From Acidithiobacillus ferrianus (GTDB lineage Bacteria > Pseudomonadota > Gammaproteobacteria > Acidithiobacillales > Acidithiobacillaceae), in assembly GCF_010378095.1 (NCBI RefSeq), contig NZ_WNJL01000035.1, forward strand, positions 62,001 through 126,000: a DNA stretch of 64,000 nucleotides, read 5' to 3'. Shown piece by piece: positions 1-9,741 of this stretch (its first letter is position 1; the number at the start of each line of letters is the position of its first letter). The position numbers were made by a program, and so were the translations under genes. The notes below the pieces were generated by a model that was given only the letters and a program-made list of their open reading frames with translations, was not told where the DNA came from and searched no databases.

Positions 1-3000
1 GGCGACTTCCGTTACCGGGAAGAAGGGTTGCTGGATCGCACGCATTTGCGCTTTTTCACCCGAAAAAGCTTCCTGCGGTTATTGGCTGACCATGGCTTCA
101 CTGGGCAGGTAGTAGACCAAACTGTGCTGGATCTCCAATACACCGAGTTTTCCAGTCTGCAAGCACAAGGGATTGGCGTCGCTCTACTCCGCGAAATCCA
201 GGGGATGACGGATAATCTCACCTACCAATTCATCGTTGAGGCCATCCCTACAGATGCACAGGCCCCTTTGATCTTGGCTGACGACGCGATTGCAGAGACA
301 GCATCCCCCATAGGCCCTCGCTTCTACGTTTCGGCTTATTGGCGCACGGAGGATGAAGGCTTTGATGAGTCCCGAAGTCTATCCTTTCCTCGCCCATTCG
401 GGGTAGAACGGAGCCTGGTACGTTTCAACCTGCCTACTCTATCCAACAGGCATATTTTACGTCTCGACCCATCGGATCAACCCGGATTCCTCCGACTGTA
501 CAGCCTCAGCCTCTTCCAGGGAGATGACAGGCTCTGGCGTTGGGATGGCAGTCTCGACAGTTTCGCTTCCGGGGCGCGCCACGATCTGCTGGCCTCGCCG
601 ACTCAACTGGGTGACTCGGGTATCGGCCTTCTGGCAACAACCGAAGATTCGTGGGTAGTGCTGCCTATTCCAAGCACATCCATATCCGGTGCAGACAGGC
701 TGGAGGTCGAGTTGTCCTGGCCCATGTCGCCTGACTATGTGTTCGCTCTTGAACAAGTGGCGTGCAGTTTCAAAGCATTGGAGGAAGCCAACCTGAAGAG
801 CCAGATGACACTCGCTAAAACAGAGTTGCAGCTAAAGCAGGTAACCGATCTCGCTAATTCTGCGCAGATCCAAGCGCACGAATTACAAGCGCAATTACAC
901 GCGCTTCAGCAGAAAAACACTGCGTTGGCTGCTCAATTGGCTATGATTACCCGATCACGTTCCTGGCGCATCACCAAACCACTGCGGGCCATTAAAAAAC
1001 CGTTTACAACAACCCGCCACCTATTGGCGTCAGACGCGCACGGAAAAGAGCGGCGTTACGCTTTAGCACGGTCTCTGTACCACAAACTTCCCATGCCCCC
1101 CGGATTTAAGCGGCGACTGCGCGTCATCGGCAAACGGCTACTCTCACCCCACGCGGAACAAGACTACCAGACCTGGGTACGTCGCTACGATACGCTCCGC
1201 GACTCGGACCGAAAGGCTATCCATCAGCAGATCGCCGCCTGGGAGAACCCTCCAAAGATCTCCGTCATCATGCCGGTCTACAATGCACCTGAAAAATTTC
1301 TGAGACTGGCCATCGAGTCGGTCAGGGCGCAAATGTATCCCCATTGGGAGTTGTGTATCGCCGACGATGCCTCTTCGCAGCCACATGTTCGCAAGGTGCT
1401 GGAGACATATGCCCAAGAAGATGAGCGGATTAAGATCATATTCCGTGCGGAAAACGGCCATATATCAGCAACCTCCAACGATGCGCTGGCTTTGGCCACC
1501 GGCGATTACATCGCACTCCTTGATCATGACGACGCGCTAGCCGAACATGCCCTCTATTGGGTGGCCTCGGAGATCATTCGTCACCCCGATGCGGGGCTGA
1601 TTTACAGCGATGAGGACAAGATCGATGAAAAAGGCCGCCGCTGCGATCCTTACTTCAAACCCGACTGGAACCCGGAACTCCTGCTGGGTCAGAACTATAT
1701 TAGCCACTTGGGAATTTATAAACGGGAGCGGGTGCTGGATATCGGTGGGTTTCGACCAGGCTTCGAAGGCAGCCAGGACTGGGATTTAGTCCTTCGCTTC
1801 ACCGATGACCTGTCTCCTGCGCAGATTAGGCATATCCCCGCCATCTTGTACCACTGGCGGATGCTCAGCGAGTCCACGGCAAGTGATCTGGGGGCAAAAC
1901 CTTATGTGGTCGACGCGGCGAAAAGGGCCATTACCGAAACTTTGGAGCGGCGGGATGAACATGCCATTTTAGATAGCGCTTGCAATGGAGCATTCCACTT
2001 GCCTCGCTTCACTGTCAATGGAACCCCCCTGGTCAGCATCATCATACCCACCCGCAACGGGCTCTCCGATCTTCGCCAGTGTCTCGATAGCCTAAACCGG
2101 ACGAACTACCCTAACATCGAGATACTGATCATTGACAATCAGAGTGATGATCCGGAAACCTTGACCTACCTCTCCGAAATTCAGCGACGCCCCGACCTGC
2201 GGGTATTGTCTTATCCCTATCCCTTTGATTATGCCGCCATGCACAATTGGGCAGTCCCCCAATCCCATGGCGAATATATCTGCCTGCTCAACAATGACAC
2301 GGAGGTGGTTGCTGATCAGTGGTTGACCGAAATGCTTGGTCAGGGGCAGCGTCGGGGTGTCGGAGCCGTGGGCGCCAAACTGCTTTATCCAGACGAAACG
2401 ATTCAGCACGGGGGAGTGATATTGGGATTGGGCGGCATAGCGGGTCATGCACATAAATCGCACAGCAGCGAAAGCCCTGGATATTTTGGCCGCGCCGCCT
2501 TGGTGCAAAGTTTCAGTGCCGTAACAGCGGCCTGCCTGTTGATACGAAAGGATCTTTGGGATCGAATAGATGGAATGGCGCACGAGCTTACCGTAGCCTT
2601 CAATGACGTGGACCTGTGCTTGCGCTTGCGGGAAGCGGGCTTACGGAATGTCTGGCTTCCACAAGCATTGCTCTATCATCACGAATCCAAATCGCGCGGC
2701 AGCGATATGCGACCCGACAAATTACGCCGATTTGCGCTGGAGCACGCCTATATGCAATGGCGTTGGGGGTTTGTGCTCCGCAACGATCCCGCCTACAACC
2801 CGAATCTCACACTGGGACGTGAAGACTTTTCCCTGGCATGGCCACCCCAGGTACATCATCCCTGGCGTTCCGAATGTACATCCGTGGAGATCCCCTATGG
2901 TCTTGCGCACGCGAATACGAAGTCCATGGAGTTGTCTCCAGGGGGCGAGATTTCCGGGAGCTTTGCGGTGCCTATTGGCACTCGCGGTGCTCTGAAAGGT

Positions 3001-3324
3001 ATATCCCTGCTGATCGGCGACCATTCCGGCGCATCGAATGGCACACTGATTTTGCGGTTGCAGGACGCGGACTGTCAAACGGCTCATGCCCACACTACTC
3101 TGGATGGGTCTCAGGATAACACCATGCTCCCACTATTATTCAGCCGTGGTGAAATCCTCTTGCGCGGTCAAGAGCGACTGTTCTTCCGGCTGCGACTGGA
3201 AGACGCGACCCATCCCGTGGCGATCTGGTCCTACCTGCTCGACGAACGTTGGGGCCATCAGATATTGGGGCATGAGGACCGGGCGCTACGCATCGAACTG
3301 CAGGTGACCCAGGACGATGTATGA
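1..3324 (+). CDS. Multidomain glycosyltransferase (methyltransferase tail + two GT2 domains), 5' partial
   Basis: Reading frame is open from the first base, so the start lies outside the window. The first ~25 residues (EEGLLDRTHLRFFT) match the end of a class I SAM-methyltransferase domain often fused to GT2 enzymes. Then come an unassigned stretch, a coiled coil (about residues 260-320), and two GT2 catalytic domains: the first opens with SVIMPVYN (nt ~1264) and carries LLDHDD; the second opens with VSIIIPTRN (nt ~2032) and carries LLNNDTEV and FNDVDLCLRL. The second GT2 resembles rhamnosyl/O-antigen transferases. A C-terminal non-catalytic domain (~100 aa) follows. Probably builds and caps a cell-surface glycan at the cytoplasmic membrane. 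First gene of a four-gene operon. Sugar specificity cannot be read from sequence. Confidence 0.85.
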   Translation, partial: GDFRYREEGLLDRTHLRFFTRKSFLRLLADHGFTGQVVDQTVLDLQYTEFSSLQAQGIGVALLREIQGMTDNLTYQFIVEAIPTDAQAPLILADDAIAETASPIGPRFYVSAYWRTEDEGFDESRSLSFPRPFGVERSLVRFNLPTLSNRHILRLDPSDQPGFLRLYSLSLFQGDDRLWRWDGSLDSFASGARHDLLASPTQLGDSGIGLLATTEDSWVVLPIPSTSISGADRLEVELSWPMSPDYVFALEQVACSFKALEEANLKSQMTLAKTELQLKQVTDLANSAQIQAHELQAQLHALQQKNTALAAQLAMITRSRSWRITKPLRAIKKPFTTTRHLLASDAHGKERRYALARSLYHKLPMPPGFKRRLRVIGKRLLSPHAEQDYQTWVRRYDTLRDSDRKAIHQQIAAWENPPKISVIMPVYNAPEKFLRLAIESVRAQMYPHWELCIADDASSQPHVRKVLETYAQEDERIKIIFRAENGHISATSNDALALATGDYIALLDHDDALAEHALYWVASEIIRHPDAGLIYSDEDKIDEKGRRCDPYFKPDWNPELLLGQNYISHLGIYKRERVLDIGGFRPGFEGSQDWDLVLRFTDDLSPAQIRHIPAILYHWRMLSESTASDLGAKPYVVDAAKRAITETLERRDEHAILDSACNGAFHLPRFTVNGTPLVSIIIPTRNGLSDLRQCLDSLNRTNYPNIEILIIDNQSDDPETLTYLSEIQRRPDLRVLSYPYPFDYAAMHNWAVPQSHGEYICLLNNDTEVVADQWLTEMLGQGQRRGVGAVGAKLLYPDETIQHGGVILGLGGIAGHAHKSHSSESPGYFGRAALVQSFSAVTAACLLIRKDLWDRIDGMAHELTVAFNDVDLCLRLREAGLRNVWLPQALLYHHESKSRGSDMRPDKLRRFALEHAYMQWRWGFVLRNDPAYNPNLTLGREDFSLAWPPQVHHPWRSECTSVEIPYGLAHANTKSMELSPGGEISGSFAVPIGTRGALKGISLLIGDHSGASNGTLILRLQDADCQTAHAHTTLDGSQDNTMLPLLFSRGEILLRGQERLFFRLRLEDATHPVAIWSYLLDERWGHQILGHEDRALRIELQVTQDDV

Positions 3325-3363
3325 GCCTGTGGAAGGCTGAGCATTCGTCCGACGGGGAAAAAT

Positions 3364-6057
3364 ATGCTCCAACCAGATAGCACCACTCCGGAATGGCTGG
3401 ACCGTTACCCATGGCTGCCGATCCTTTTTCTGGTTCTGCTGCCTTTTTTGGTGGAATCGCCGCTCCTTATTTTTGGATTGAGCACCAATCCGATTTGGCA
3501 GCAATCAGGTATCGTTGAAGGGGTAAGGGCCGGTTTACTGCCAGGGCTATCCTATGGCGATCCTAACGTAGGCTGGACCACCCAAGCCTTGGGACATCTG
3601 GCGGCTGAGGATTGGCTGCATGGTACCATTCCTTGGTGGAATCCCTACTCTGGTATTGGATTGCCGCTGGCGGGCGAGATGCAGCCCAACGCCTTCTTCC
3701 TACCTTTTGTTTTACTGTTACTGCTCCACAATGGTGTACTGTGGCTCAAAATCGCCATGCAGATTTTTGCCGGACTGGCGACATTCGCGCTACTCCGCGA
3801 ACTGAAACTAGGGCGCTTGGCCGCGCTGACTGGCGGGGCGCTCTACGCGCTCAACGGCACTTTTGCGTGGATGCCTGGTCCGGTAGCTGTAATCAATACG
3901 ATCCCCTTTTTACCGCTACTTCTCTATGGCATAGAACGGGCGCGCAAAGAGCGTAATAGAGATGGCATCATATGGATAGCGCTTGCCATCTCCGGATCTT
4001 TATATGCTGGCTTTCCAGAAGCAGCATATATTAATGGATTGCTGGCGCTTACATGGGTCATCTATCGTTTAGCTTTTGAAGATAAAAAATTCAGATATCT
4101 GATGCGGATTATGTTTGGTGGTGCTGCCGGACTTTTTTTGGCCGCCCCATTGCTGGTCGCTTTTAGTGACTATCTTCTAAAAACCAATGCTGTTTCAGCT
4201 CACGGTCTTGGTGACGCCCATCTACCCTTACAGGCTTTATCCAGTATAGTACTACCTTATGTATATGGACCAGAAGCTGATAGTTTTGGGAGCTCTTTTT
4301 TAAGCGCGATCTGGGGGAACCTGGGCGGATATGCAAGTGTTATACTTCTTCTTTTTGCCTTAATCTCCTACCAAATAAAAGAAAATCGTGGTTTGATATA
4401 TATACTTTCTACTTGGATTATTGTGGCGCTAACAAAAAGTTTTGGCGTTCAACCAGTAATGCTTCTAATGAATCACATTCCATTTCTCCATGATGCTGCG
4501 TTTTATCGGTACTCTCCACCAAGCTGGGAAATGGCGCTCATCATACTTGTTTCTATAACCATTAATGCCATTCACAAACAAAAGATTAGGATATTTTTTC
4601 CTTTATTAGGAGTGTTAGCATTTTTAGTCGTGGCTGTTTCCGTGGCTTGGCCTTGGGACACTATTTGGAATTGGGCGCATGCGCAAGCAATGAAAATGGT
4701 TTTACTGCTTGGCATGGCAATTTTTTGGGCTATCTCTGGTATATTCATCACAACTTTTGCATTGTTGTGCGTCAAGAAGGAAGGCTTGCGCTGGACATTG
4801 GCAACTATTTTAATTTTCGATAGCGCCATATTGTTCATGATTCCTGAGCTTTCTGGGGTACACCCAGGAGCAGTCGATAAGCCGGCCATCCGTTTTTTAC
4901 ATTCCAATCTAGGATTGCAGCGCTTCTACACTCTAGGCCCCATCGAGCCCAATTATTCTGCTTATTTCGACATCGCCAGCATAAACCATAACTACTTACC
5001 TATAGCCACTAATTGGGCTACCCATGTAAGGAAAAACATTTTTCCACCATTGTCAAAATCCTCCGATGTGATTTTTTGGGCGCCATGGTATGGAGGGAAT
5101 ACTGGAGTTGAGTCATTCATTGATCGGGTTAATAATTACGAACGACTTGGGGTCCGTTATGTGGTTACCAACAAAGGTCAGCCACTCTTACCTAGCATAT
5201 CTTATCCAACCGGCACAGGTGAAAATACTCCACTAGCCCTGGAGAATGGGGGGGCGGCAACTGTAAAGGTCAATGCATCAAAAGATGAAAAAAACAATGC
5301 TTCCGTCACTGCAGTAAGCGTCTTCCAGGGGAACTATGGGAACACTGCCAATGGTAAGTTGACCGTAAAAGCCTGCACGAGCACCGACAATTGCGTCACG
5401 GGAAGCAGGCCACTTTCCGAATCTCAAGACAACAGCCCGTTCAGTATACCATTGGCGAAACCTTTGCAGGTAAAGGCGGGAGCACCACTCACGATTACTT
5501 TTACTCATTTGGATAGCACCAGGCCGGAAGCATTCTGGCTTTGGCCACAGGCGCCGGGCCATGAGCAAACCGTCATCGGGCCACAGGGACCAATTCCCGG
5601 CAAGGCCATTCAGTTTTCTCTGGAAACCTCTGATACCGCTTTACAGGGACTGCGCAAAGTCTATTCTGACGCATTGCTGGATATATGGGAGTTGCCTCAT
5701 CCGGCTCCCTACTACACGGTGATGCACGGCGACTGCCAAATCTCCAACCCGACGCGAGACGGCTTAGTGGCTCAATGCAGTACACCTGCTACGCTGCTAC
5801 GCCGAGAACTCTATATGCCGGGCTGGACTGCGAGTGTAAACGGTGTCAGTACGGCAGTTTCCGCCCATCAGAAAATCTTCCAGACGATCTCCCTGAGCGC
5901 TGGAAAAAATGTGATCCGCTTCCGCTTCGCACCACCATACGTGAACTATGCGTGGATCGCTTTCTGGCTATCAATCATCGTTTTGCTATGGTGGAGTTAT
6001 CGAACAGTGTTCCAACTGCGCGCTAATACTCAGAAAACAGGGGAGAAAACTTCATGA
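3364..6057 (+). CDS. YfhO-like polytopic membrane protein (GT-C type)
   Basis: 897 aa with about a dozen hydrophobic segments in the first 480 residues, then a large soluble region and one final membrane helix near the C-terminus. The N-terminal pattern (long loop with WNPYSGIGLPLAGEMQ, then repeated helices) is that of the YfhO family, thought to be GT-C-fold glycosyltransferases that use a lipid-linked sugar outside the membrane. Start ATG follows a GGGGAA site. It overlaps the next gene by ATGA, so the two are translationally coupled. The stretch from ~4000 to ~5000 is richer in A+T than its neighbours. Family assignment is good; exact activity is unknown. Confidence 0.75.
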   Translation: MLQPDSTTPEWLDRYPWLPILFLVLLPFLVESPLLIFGLSTNPIWQQSGIVEGVRAGLLPGLSYGDPNVGWTTQALGHLAAEDWLHGTIPWWNPYSGIGLPLAGEMQPNAFFLPFVLLLLLHNGVLWLKIAMQIFAGLATFALLRELKLGRLAALTGGALYALNGTFAWMPGPVAVINTIPFLPLLLYGIERARKERNRDGIIWIALAISGSLYAGFPEAAYINGLLALTWVIYRLAFEDKKFRYLMRIMFGGAAGLFLAAPLLVAFSDYLLKTNAVSAHGLGDAHLPLQALSSIVLPYVYGPEADSFGSSFLSAIWGNLGGYASVILLLFALISYQIKENRGLIYILSTWIIVALTKSFGVQPVMLLMNHIPFLHDAAFYRYSPPSWEMALIILVSITINAIHKQKIRIFFPLLGVLAFLVVAVSVAWPWDTIWNWAHAQAMKMVLLLGMAIFWAISGIFITTFALLCVKKEGLRWTLATILIFDSAILFMIPELSGVHPGAVDKPAIRFLHSNLGLQRFYTLGPIEPNYSAYFDIASINHNYLPIATNWATHVRKNIFPPLSKSSDVIFWAPWYGGNTGVESFIDRVNNYERLGVRYVVTNKGQPLLPSISYPTGTGENTPLALENGGAATVKVNASKDEKNNASVTAVSVFQGNYGNTANGKLTVKACTSTDNCVTGSRPLSESQDNSPFSIPLAKPLQVKAGAPLTITFTHLDSTRPEAFWLWPQAPGHEQTVIGPQGPIPGKAIQFSLETSDTALQGLRKVYSDALLDIWELPHPAPYYTVMHGDCQISNPTRDGLVAQCSTPATLLRRELYMPGWTASVNGVSTAVSAHQKIFQTISLSAGKNVIRFRFAPPYVNYAWIAFWLSIIVLLWWSYRTVFQLRANTQKTGEKTS

Positions 6058-7073
6058 AGAGTCGACTAAAAGAATCGGCGATTCCGGCTGGGGATTCTCT
6101 GGCGATCGCGGTCTTAATCCCCTGCTATAACGAAGCGCTCACCATCGGCAAGGTAATCACAGAGTTCCATCGCACCCTGCCAGATGCGACCATCTATGTA
6201 TATGACAACAACTCTCAGGATGGTACATTCGTCATAGCAGAAAATGCCGGTGCTATCGTTCGTCAAGAAAGCATGCAAGGAAAAGGTAATGTAGTAAGGA
6301 GGATGTTTCGGGATATAGAAGCTGACTTTTATATTTTGGTCGATGGTGATGATACGTACGATGCTGAAGTCGCCCCGAAGATGCTCACACTGGCAATGAG
6401 TGAACCTTGCGACCTAGTGAATTGTGTTCGCCGAGAAACGGATCAGGAAGCGTATCGCATGGGCCATCGCCTTGGTAATCAGATGCTTACGGGAACTGTA
6501 CGCTATATTTTTGGCGACCGGATTAAAGACATGCTTTCTGGGTACAAAGTATTATCACGGCGCTTCGTTAAATCTTTTCCGGCATTGTCCACAGGTTTTG
6601 ATATTGAGACAGAGCTTACGGTTCATGCTTTGGAGCTGGTTATGCCGGTGGCGCATACGGACGGGAGCTATCGCGGGCGGCCGGAAGGATCAGAAAGTAA
6701 ATTACGTACCTACCGCGACGGCATACGGATACTTTGGCTGATTGCCAACTTATTCAAGCATGAAAGGCCAATGCAATTCTTTTCCTGGCTCGGACTGTTG
6801 CTGGTTATGGTGTCCCTCGCCTTGGGCATACCGGTAGTCTGGCAGTACTTGCAGACGGGCCTGGTTGCGCGACTGCCAACCGCCGTCCTGGCTATGGGAA
6901 TCATGCTGATTGCAATTTTAAGCTTCACTACGGGATTGATTCTAGATACCGTGACCCGAGGCCGACGAGAAGCCAAGATGCTCGCTTATTTGCAATATAG
7001 CATCTATCAGAGATCTGTGGGAAAACAGGAAAACCAGGATGCGTACGGCCAATGTCCAGACCAGCCAAAGTAG
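6054..7073 (+). CDS. Polyprenol-phosphate glycosyltransferase, GT2 (DPM1/GtrB-like)
   Basis: 339 aa. The N-terminal GT2 domain has the nucleotide-binding opening VLIPCYNE, the acidic motif LVDGDDTYD and the downstream motif KVLSRRF; two hydrophobic helices lie at about residues 240-300. This is the architecture of GtrB/ArnC-type enzymes that transfer a sugar from a nucleotide donor to undecaprenyl phosphate on the inner face of the membrane. It starts inside the stop of the YfhO-like gene and overlaps the GtrA-like gene by 22 bp. Together the three make a consistent load, flip and transfer set. The sugar is unknown. Confidence 0.85.
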   Translation: MKSRLKESAIPAGDSLAIAVLIPCYNEALTIGKVITEFHRTLPDATIYVYDNNSQDGTFVIAENAGAIVRQESMQGKGNVVRRMFRDIEADFYILVDGDDTYDAEVAPKMLTLAMSEPCDLVNCVRRETDQEAYRMGHRLGNQMLTGTVRYIFGDRIKDMLSGYKVLSRRFVKSFPALSTGFDIETELTVHALELVMPVAHTDGSYRGRPEGSESKLRTYRDGIRILWLIANLFKHERPMQFFSWLGLLLVMVSLALGIPVVWQYLQTGLVARLPTAVLAMGIMLIAILSFTTGLILDTVTRGRREAKMLAYLQYSIYQRSVGKQENQDAYGQCPDQPK

Positions 7074-7450
7074 AGATTGTTTTGTTTTCTCTTGTTGGTG
7101 CTGCGGGGTTCGTGGTCGATGCTGCCATTGTCTGGGCACTCACCCGTAGTGGTGCCAATGCCATTATTGCCCAGGCCGTCGCATTCGCGGTCGCCGTTAC
7201 GGTGACGTGGCTCCTGAACCGGCAGTTCACTTTCGCCCGGCATGCCAACCCTAATCGGTTGCGTGAGTGGATGCATTATGTAGCCGCCAATTCCCTTGGC
7301 GCAGTCATCAATAATGGGGTTTATGTGTTTTTGGTTTTGACGGTGGCCATGTTCTCAAAAGAACCCGTGTTGGCGGTTGCCGCTGGATCTCTGGCTGGCC
7401 TCGTTTTCAATTTCACGGCGTCGCGCGCATGGGTTTTTCGTCCGCGCTAA
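7052..7450 (+). CDS. GtrA family membrane protein (putative lipid-linked sugar flippase)
   Basis: 132 aa, almost entirely four transmembrane helices, with the GtrA-type signature around VTWLLNRQFTF and the C-terminal NFTASRAWVFR. GtrA proteins are thought to flip undecaprenyl-phosphate sugars made by the GT2 partner; that partner is the gene directly upstream, which this one overlaps by 22 bp. No clear terminator follows; the next 150 bp hold nothing recognised. Confidence 0.85.
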   Translation: MSRPAKVEIVLFSLVGAAGFVVDAAIVWALTRSGANAIIAQAVAFAVAVTVTWLLNRQFTFARHANPNRLREWMHYVAANSLGAVINNGVYVFLVLTVAMFSKEPVLAVAAGSLAGLVFNFTASRAWVFRPR

Positions 7451-7604
7451 TGCTGGCCTGGATCAGAATTTGGATGCGGTCTTTATGGATTACGCAACCA
7501 ACATTTATTTCCATGGCGGTTTTAAGTTTAAACTGCGGCGCGCAGCGCGGATGGACTGATTTTGCTGGGTTCTCCGGGTACCGGTGAGGGACTGTGTCGA
7601 GACA

Positions 7605-8036
7605 TTACGACAAGACCTTCTTTGTTGATGGTGGACGCCCGCCAAGCCGTCCGTTTCTTCTGGCGGCCTCTGCCTTGGCAGGGCTTTTTGATATACCCCC
7701 TTTCCGTCCAAGGCTGCGCATCCATGCCGCTGTGCCGAGAACCCCCCGCGCCAATGCAGGGACGTACAGATCAGCGTCCAGTCGCGGGAAGTGTAATCCA
7801 ATGCCATGCCCTTCAATGACGATCTCTGCCAGTTCTGCGGGGGTGGCATTCCCCATGCCCTGAATCAATGCCGGCGGGATGTGTAGGTCAACGCCGTTAT
7901 TCAACTCGACCACGACCTTTCCCGTGGGTTGGTCATAGTAGACGGACTCCGCCAGCGGGCCAGCGGCAAGCGCCTCCTGTCCATGCTGATTTGCAGCGTC
8001 CCAGTCGCGCTCAAGAATTTTGTCTACCTGGTCCAT
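7605..8036 (-). CDS. DUF2442 domain protein (partner of a DUF4160 protein)
   Basis: 143 aa. The N-terminal half (AESVYYDQPTGKVVVELNNGV, then IPP) fits DUF2442, a small domain found beside DUF4160 proteins in suspected toxin-antitoxin pairs. The C-terminus is basic (AEAARRNGRLGGRPPS), resembling AT-hook-like DNA-binding tails. The ATG at 8036 is chosen over an in-frame GTG 21 bp upstream because a GGGAG site sits 7-9 bp before it. The gene overlaps the end of the upstream DUF4160 gene, so the two are coupled. Function is not established. Confidence 0.75.
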   Translation of the reverse strand: MDQVDKILERDWDAANQHGQEALAAGPLAESVYYDQPTGKVVVELNNGVDLHIPPALIQGMGNATPAELAEIVIEGHGIGLHFPRLDADLYVPALARGVLGTAAWMRSLGRKGGISKSPAKAEAARRNGRLGGRPPSTKKVLS

Positions 8037-8271
8037 GGTGCCTCTCCCACTCCCCACAGAATAACGCCAATCGGGATATGCATTCTTCCAAAATGTGACG
8101 CATCTCCGTTCTGAAAAATCCGATATTCTCCCGTAGCTCCGGCGGCCCGTCCGGGCAATGCAATATTAACACTGCCCTACAATCCCCTTGTACCACATGC
8201 ACATGAGCAGGACGATGATCGTTGAGGTAGATCACTACCCGCGCTGCGTTTATGCGATCAATGGTGGGCAT
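8011..8271 (-). CDS. DUF4160 domain protein
   Basis: 86 aa, with the DUF4160 pattern VVIYLNDHRPAHVHV near the N-terminus. Such proteins are normally encoded just before a DUF2442 protein, as here, with a ~26 bp overlap. They are listed as candidate toxin-antitoxin modules, but which partner would be toxic is unknown. The C-terminal ~20 residues lie in the overlap with the following gene and may be less constrained. Confidence 0.75.
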   Translation of the reverse strand: MPTIDRINAARVVIYLNDHRPAHVHVVQGDCRAVLILHCPDGPPELRENIGFFRTEMRHILEECISRLALFCGEWERHHGPGRQNS

Positions 8272-8469
8272 AATGCCACTATCCTAGCCGCGTTTAGGTT
8301 TATATAGAAGGCATCTGCCTTCGCTCAGGAGTGATGCGGACGCGGAGCACTTTGTCGATTCGGCGGACTTATCGCAATATGACTTATTCGGCTTCCAACC
8401 GATGTCTTTCGAGTTTGAGCCGAAGTCGGCGGCGCTGAGCATGCGCCTGTCAGTCCATTTACATGATGT

Positions 8470-8505
8470 TTGACAATCCGTACATACACCGTACAATTAA
8501 ATGAG
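8470..8505 (+). promoter_or_regulatory. tacAT promoter and dyad operator
   Basis: A -35 box TTGACA (8470-8475) and -10 box TACAAT (8492-8497) are separated by 16 bp. Between and over the -10 lies a dyad with GTAC half-sites (8480-8494), well placed for autorepression by the ribbon-helix-helix antitoxin encoded downstream. Visible sequence features; the repression is inferred from the family. Confidence 0.6.
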
Positions 8506-8523
8506 ATATGGAGGGTTGCCCCT

Positions 8524-8808
8524 ATGACTTCGTCTGCACCGGAAAAAGATGAGCGAATCGACATTCGCTTGCCAGCCAGTCTCAAACAGCAGTTGGGGCG
8601 CGCCGCGTCGTATGCCGGTATGCCACTCTCGGCTTTCCTGCTCTCGGCCGCTTCGGAGCGTGCCAGTCAGGTTATTCACCTGCGAGAGGAAATCATACTG
8701 ACCCAAGAAGACTGGATGGCGTTTCTCCAAGGGCTGGACGAAGAAGACAAGGGGCGCCCACGTCTGAAGGAAGCCGCTCAACGTTATGCGAAACGTTTGA
8801 GAGAGTGA
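8524..8808 (+). CDS. tacA: TacA-type antitoxin (DUF1778, ribbon-helix-helix)
   Basis: 94 aa from the ATG at 8524, which has a GGAGGG site; an upstream in-frame start at 8470 lies in the promoter and is rejected. The N-terminal ERIDIRLPASLKQQL is the ribbon-helix-helix DNA-binding part of DUF1778 antitoxins; the acidic C-terminal half would wrap the toxin. Its stop overlaps the toxin start (TGATG), typical of the coupled tacA-tacT operon. Confidence 0.85.
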   Translation: MTSSAPEKDERIDIRLPASLKQQLGRAASYAGMPLSAFLLSAASERASQVIHLREEIILTQEDWMAFLQGLDEEDKGRPRLKEAAQRYAKRLRE

Positions 8809-9335
8809 TGCCCTTTGCACCCGGCACGGGAGACGCCTGGCATGTCGAACCGCTGCACCGAAGTCATGATAAAAGCCGCTTCGATTGCGGGAATCCGGCA
8901 CTCAACGAGTGGCTGATGAAGTATGCCGGACAAAGCCAGAAGGCGGGGATAGCCAGAACCTTCGTAGCCCTCTCGGGAAAAGTCGGCGACCATTCCGTGC
9001 AGGGTTTCCATTCGTTATCCGCCGGTGGAATCGACAAATCCCATTTGCCCGCACACGCCGGCAAGCGCTTCCCTAAATTTCCCATCCCCATCATTCGACT
9101 GGCTCGGCTTGCCGTAGCCAAGGAATCGCAGGGGCACGGCCTGGGGGAGTTCATCCTGATGGATGCCCTTCACCGTTCACTGCAGGTTTCCAGGCAAGTG
9201 GGCTTTGTCGCCGTGCTGGTGGATGTCAAAAATGAGGCAGCCCGCAACTTTTACCTGCATTATGAATTTGAAAAATTACCCAACCAGCCTATGACGCTTT
9301 GGTTGCCGATCACGGCGGTTGAAAAACTATTTTGA
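8808..9335 (+). CDS. tacT: TacT-type GNAT acetyltransferase toxin
   Basis: 175 aa GNAT-fold protein. It opens with the TacT-like segment FDCGNPALNEWL and has the acetyl-CoA loop LAVAKESQGHGLGEFIL; the C-terminal NFYLHYEFEKL is also typical. TacT toxins acetylate the amino group of aminoacyl-tRNA and stop translation. The ATG at 8808 overlaps the antitoxin stop. All expected GNAT motifs are present, so it appears intact. Confidence 0.85.
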   Translation: MPFAPGTGDAWHVEPLHRSHDKSRFDCGNPALNEWLMKYAGQSQKAGIARTFVALSGKVGDHSVQGFHSLSAGGIDKSHLPAHAGKRFPKFPIPIIRLARLAVAKESQGHGLGEFILMDALHRSLQVSRQVGFVAVLVDVKNEAARNFYLHYEFEKLPNQPMTLWLPITAVEKLF

Positions 9336-9438
9336 GGGGGTTGCAGCAATCCCCCAAAGACTCTTGACTCCGCATTTACGCGCTCACCGGCGCGTCGTGC
9401 GATGTTTTTCCAGAATCCCGGAGGGGGCCGCATGGCCA

Positions 9439-9738
9439 TCATCCCCCTGCGGCTTTGGTATGAGGGGCCAGCATCATGAGTATCTGATCCAGTTTATCGT
9501 TCTGGCGATCCAGCCTGGACTCAATCCGGTCCATCCTGGACTCCAGCCGGGTTTCCATCCTTGCCATGGATTCCGCGGTTTCGTGACGTTGAGCGAGAAT
9601 CTGCGCCGCCTGCTCGCTTAAGCGTTCGCTCATTTGTGTCTGCACACCGCGCACCTCGGCAATCTGCGCCTTGATGGCGTTCAGTTCAGGGACCAGGAAC
9701 GACTGTACCGCCTGCTTCACGTCATCCGTCACACTCAT
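9439..9738 (-). CDS. Small coiled-coil protein of unknown function
   Basis: 99 aa. After about 20 residues the protein is nearly continuous heptad repeat (MARMETRLESRMDRIESRLD), ending in a short flexible tail, so a long parallel coiled coil is likely. The ATG at 9738 has a strong GGAGGTG site; a longer in-frame extension upstream is rejected since it runs through a palindrome and has no site. The site is the 3' arm of a perfect inverted repeat (9742-9782), so translation may be gated. No functional family recognised. Confidence 0.65.
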   Translation of the reverse strand: MSVTDDVKQAVQSFLVPELNAIKAQIAEVRGVQTQMSERLSEQAAQILAQRHETAESMARMETRLESRMDRIESRLDRQNDKLDQILMMLAPHTKAAGG

Positions 9739-9741
9739 GAG

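Noticed and set aside
9337..9357. GGGGG...CCCCC hairpin after tacT as a terminator
   Set aside because: The stem is bulged and there is no T-tract on either strand; possible but not supported.
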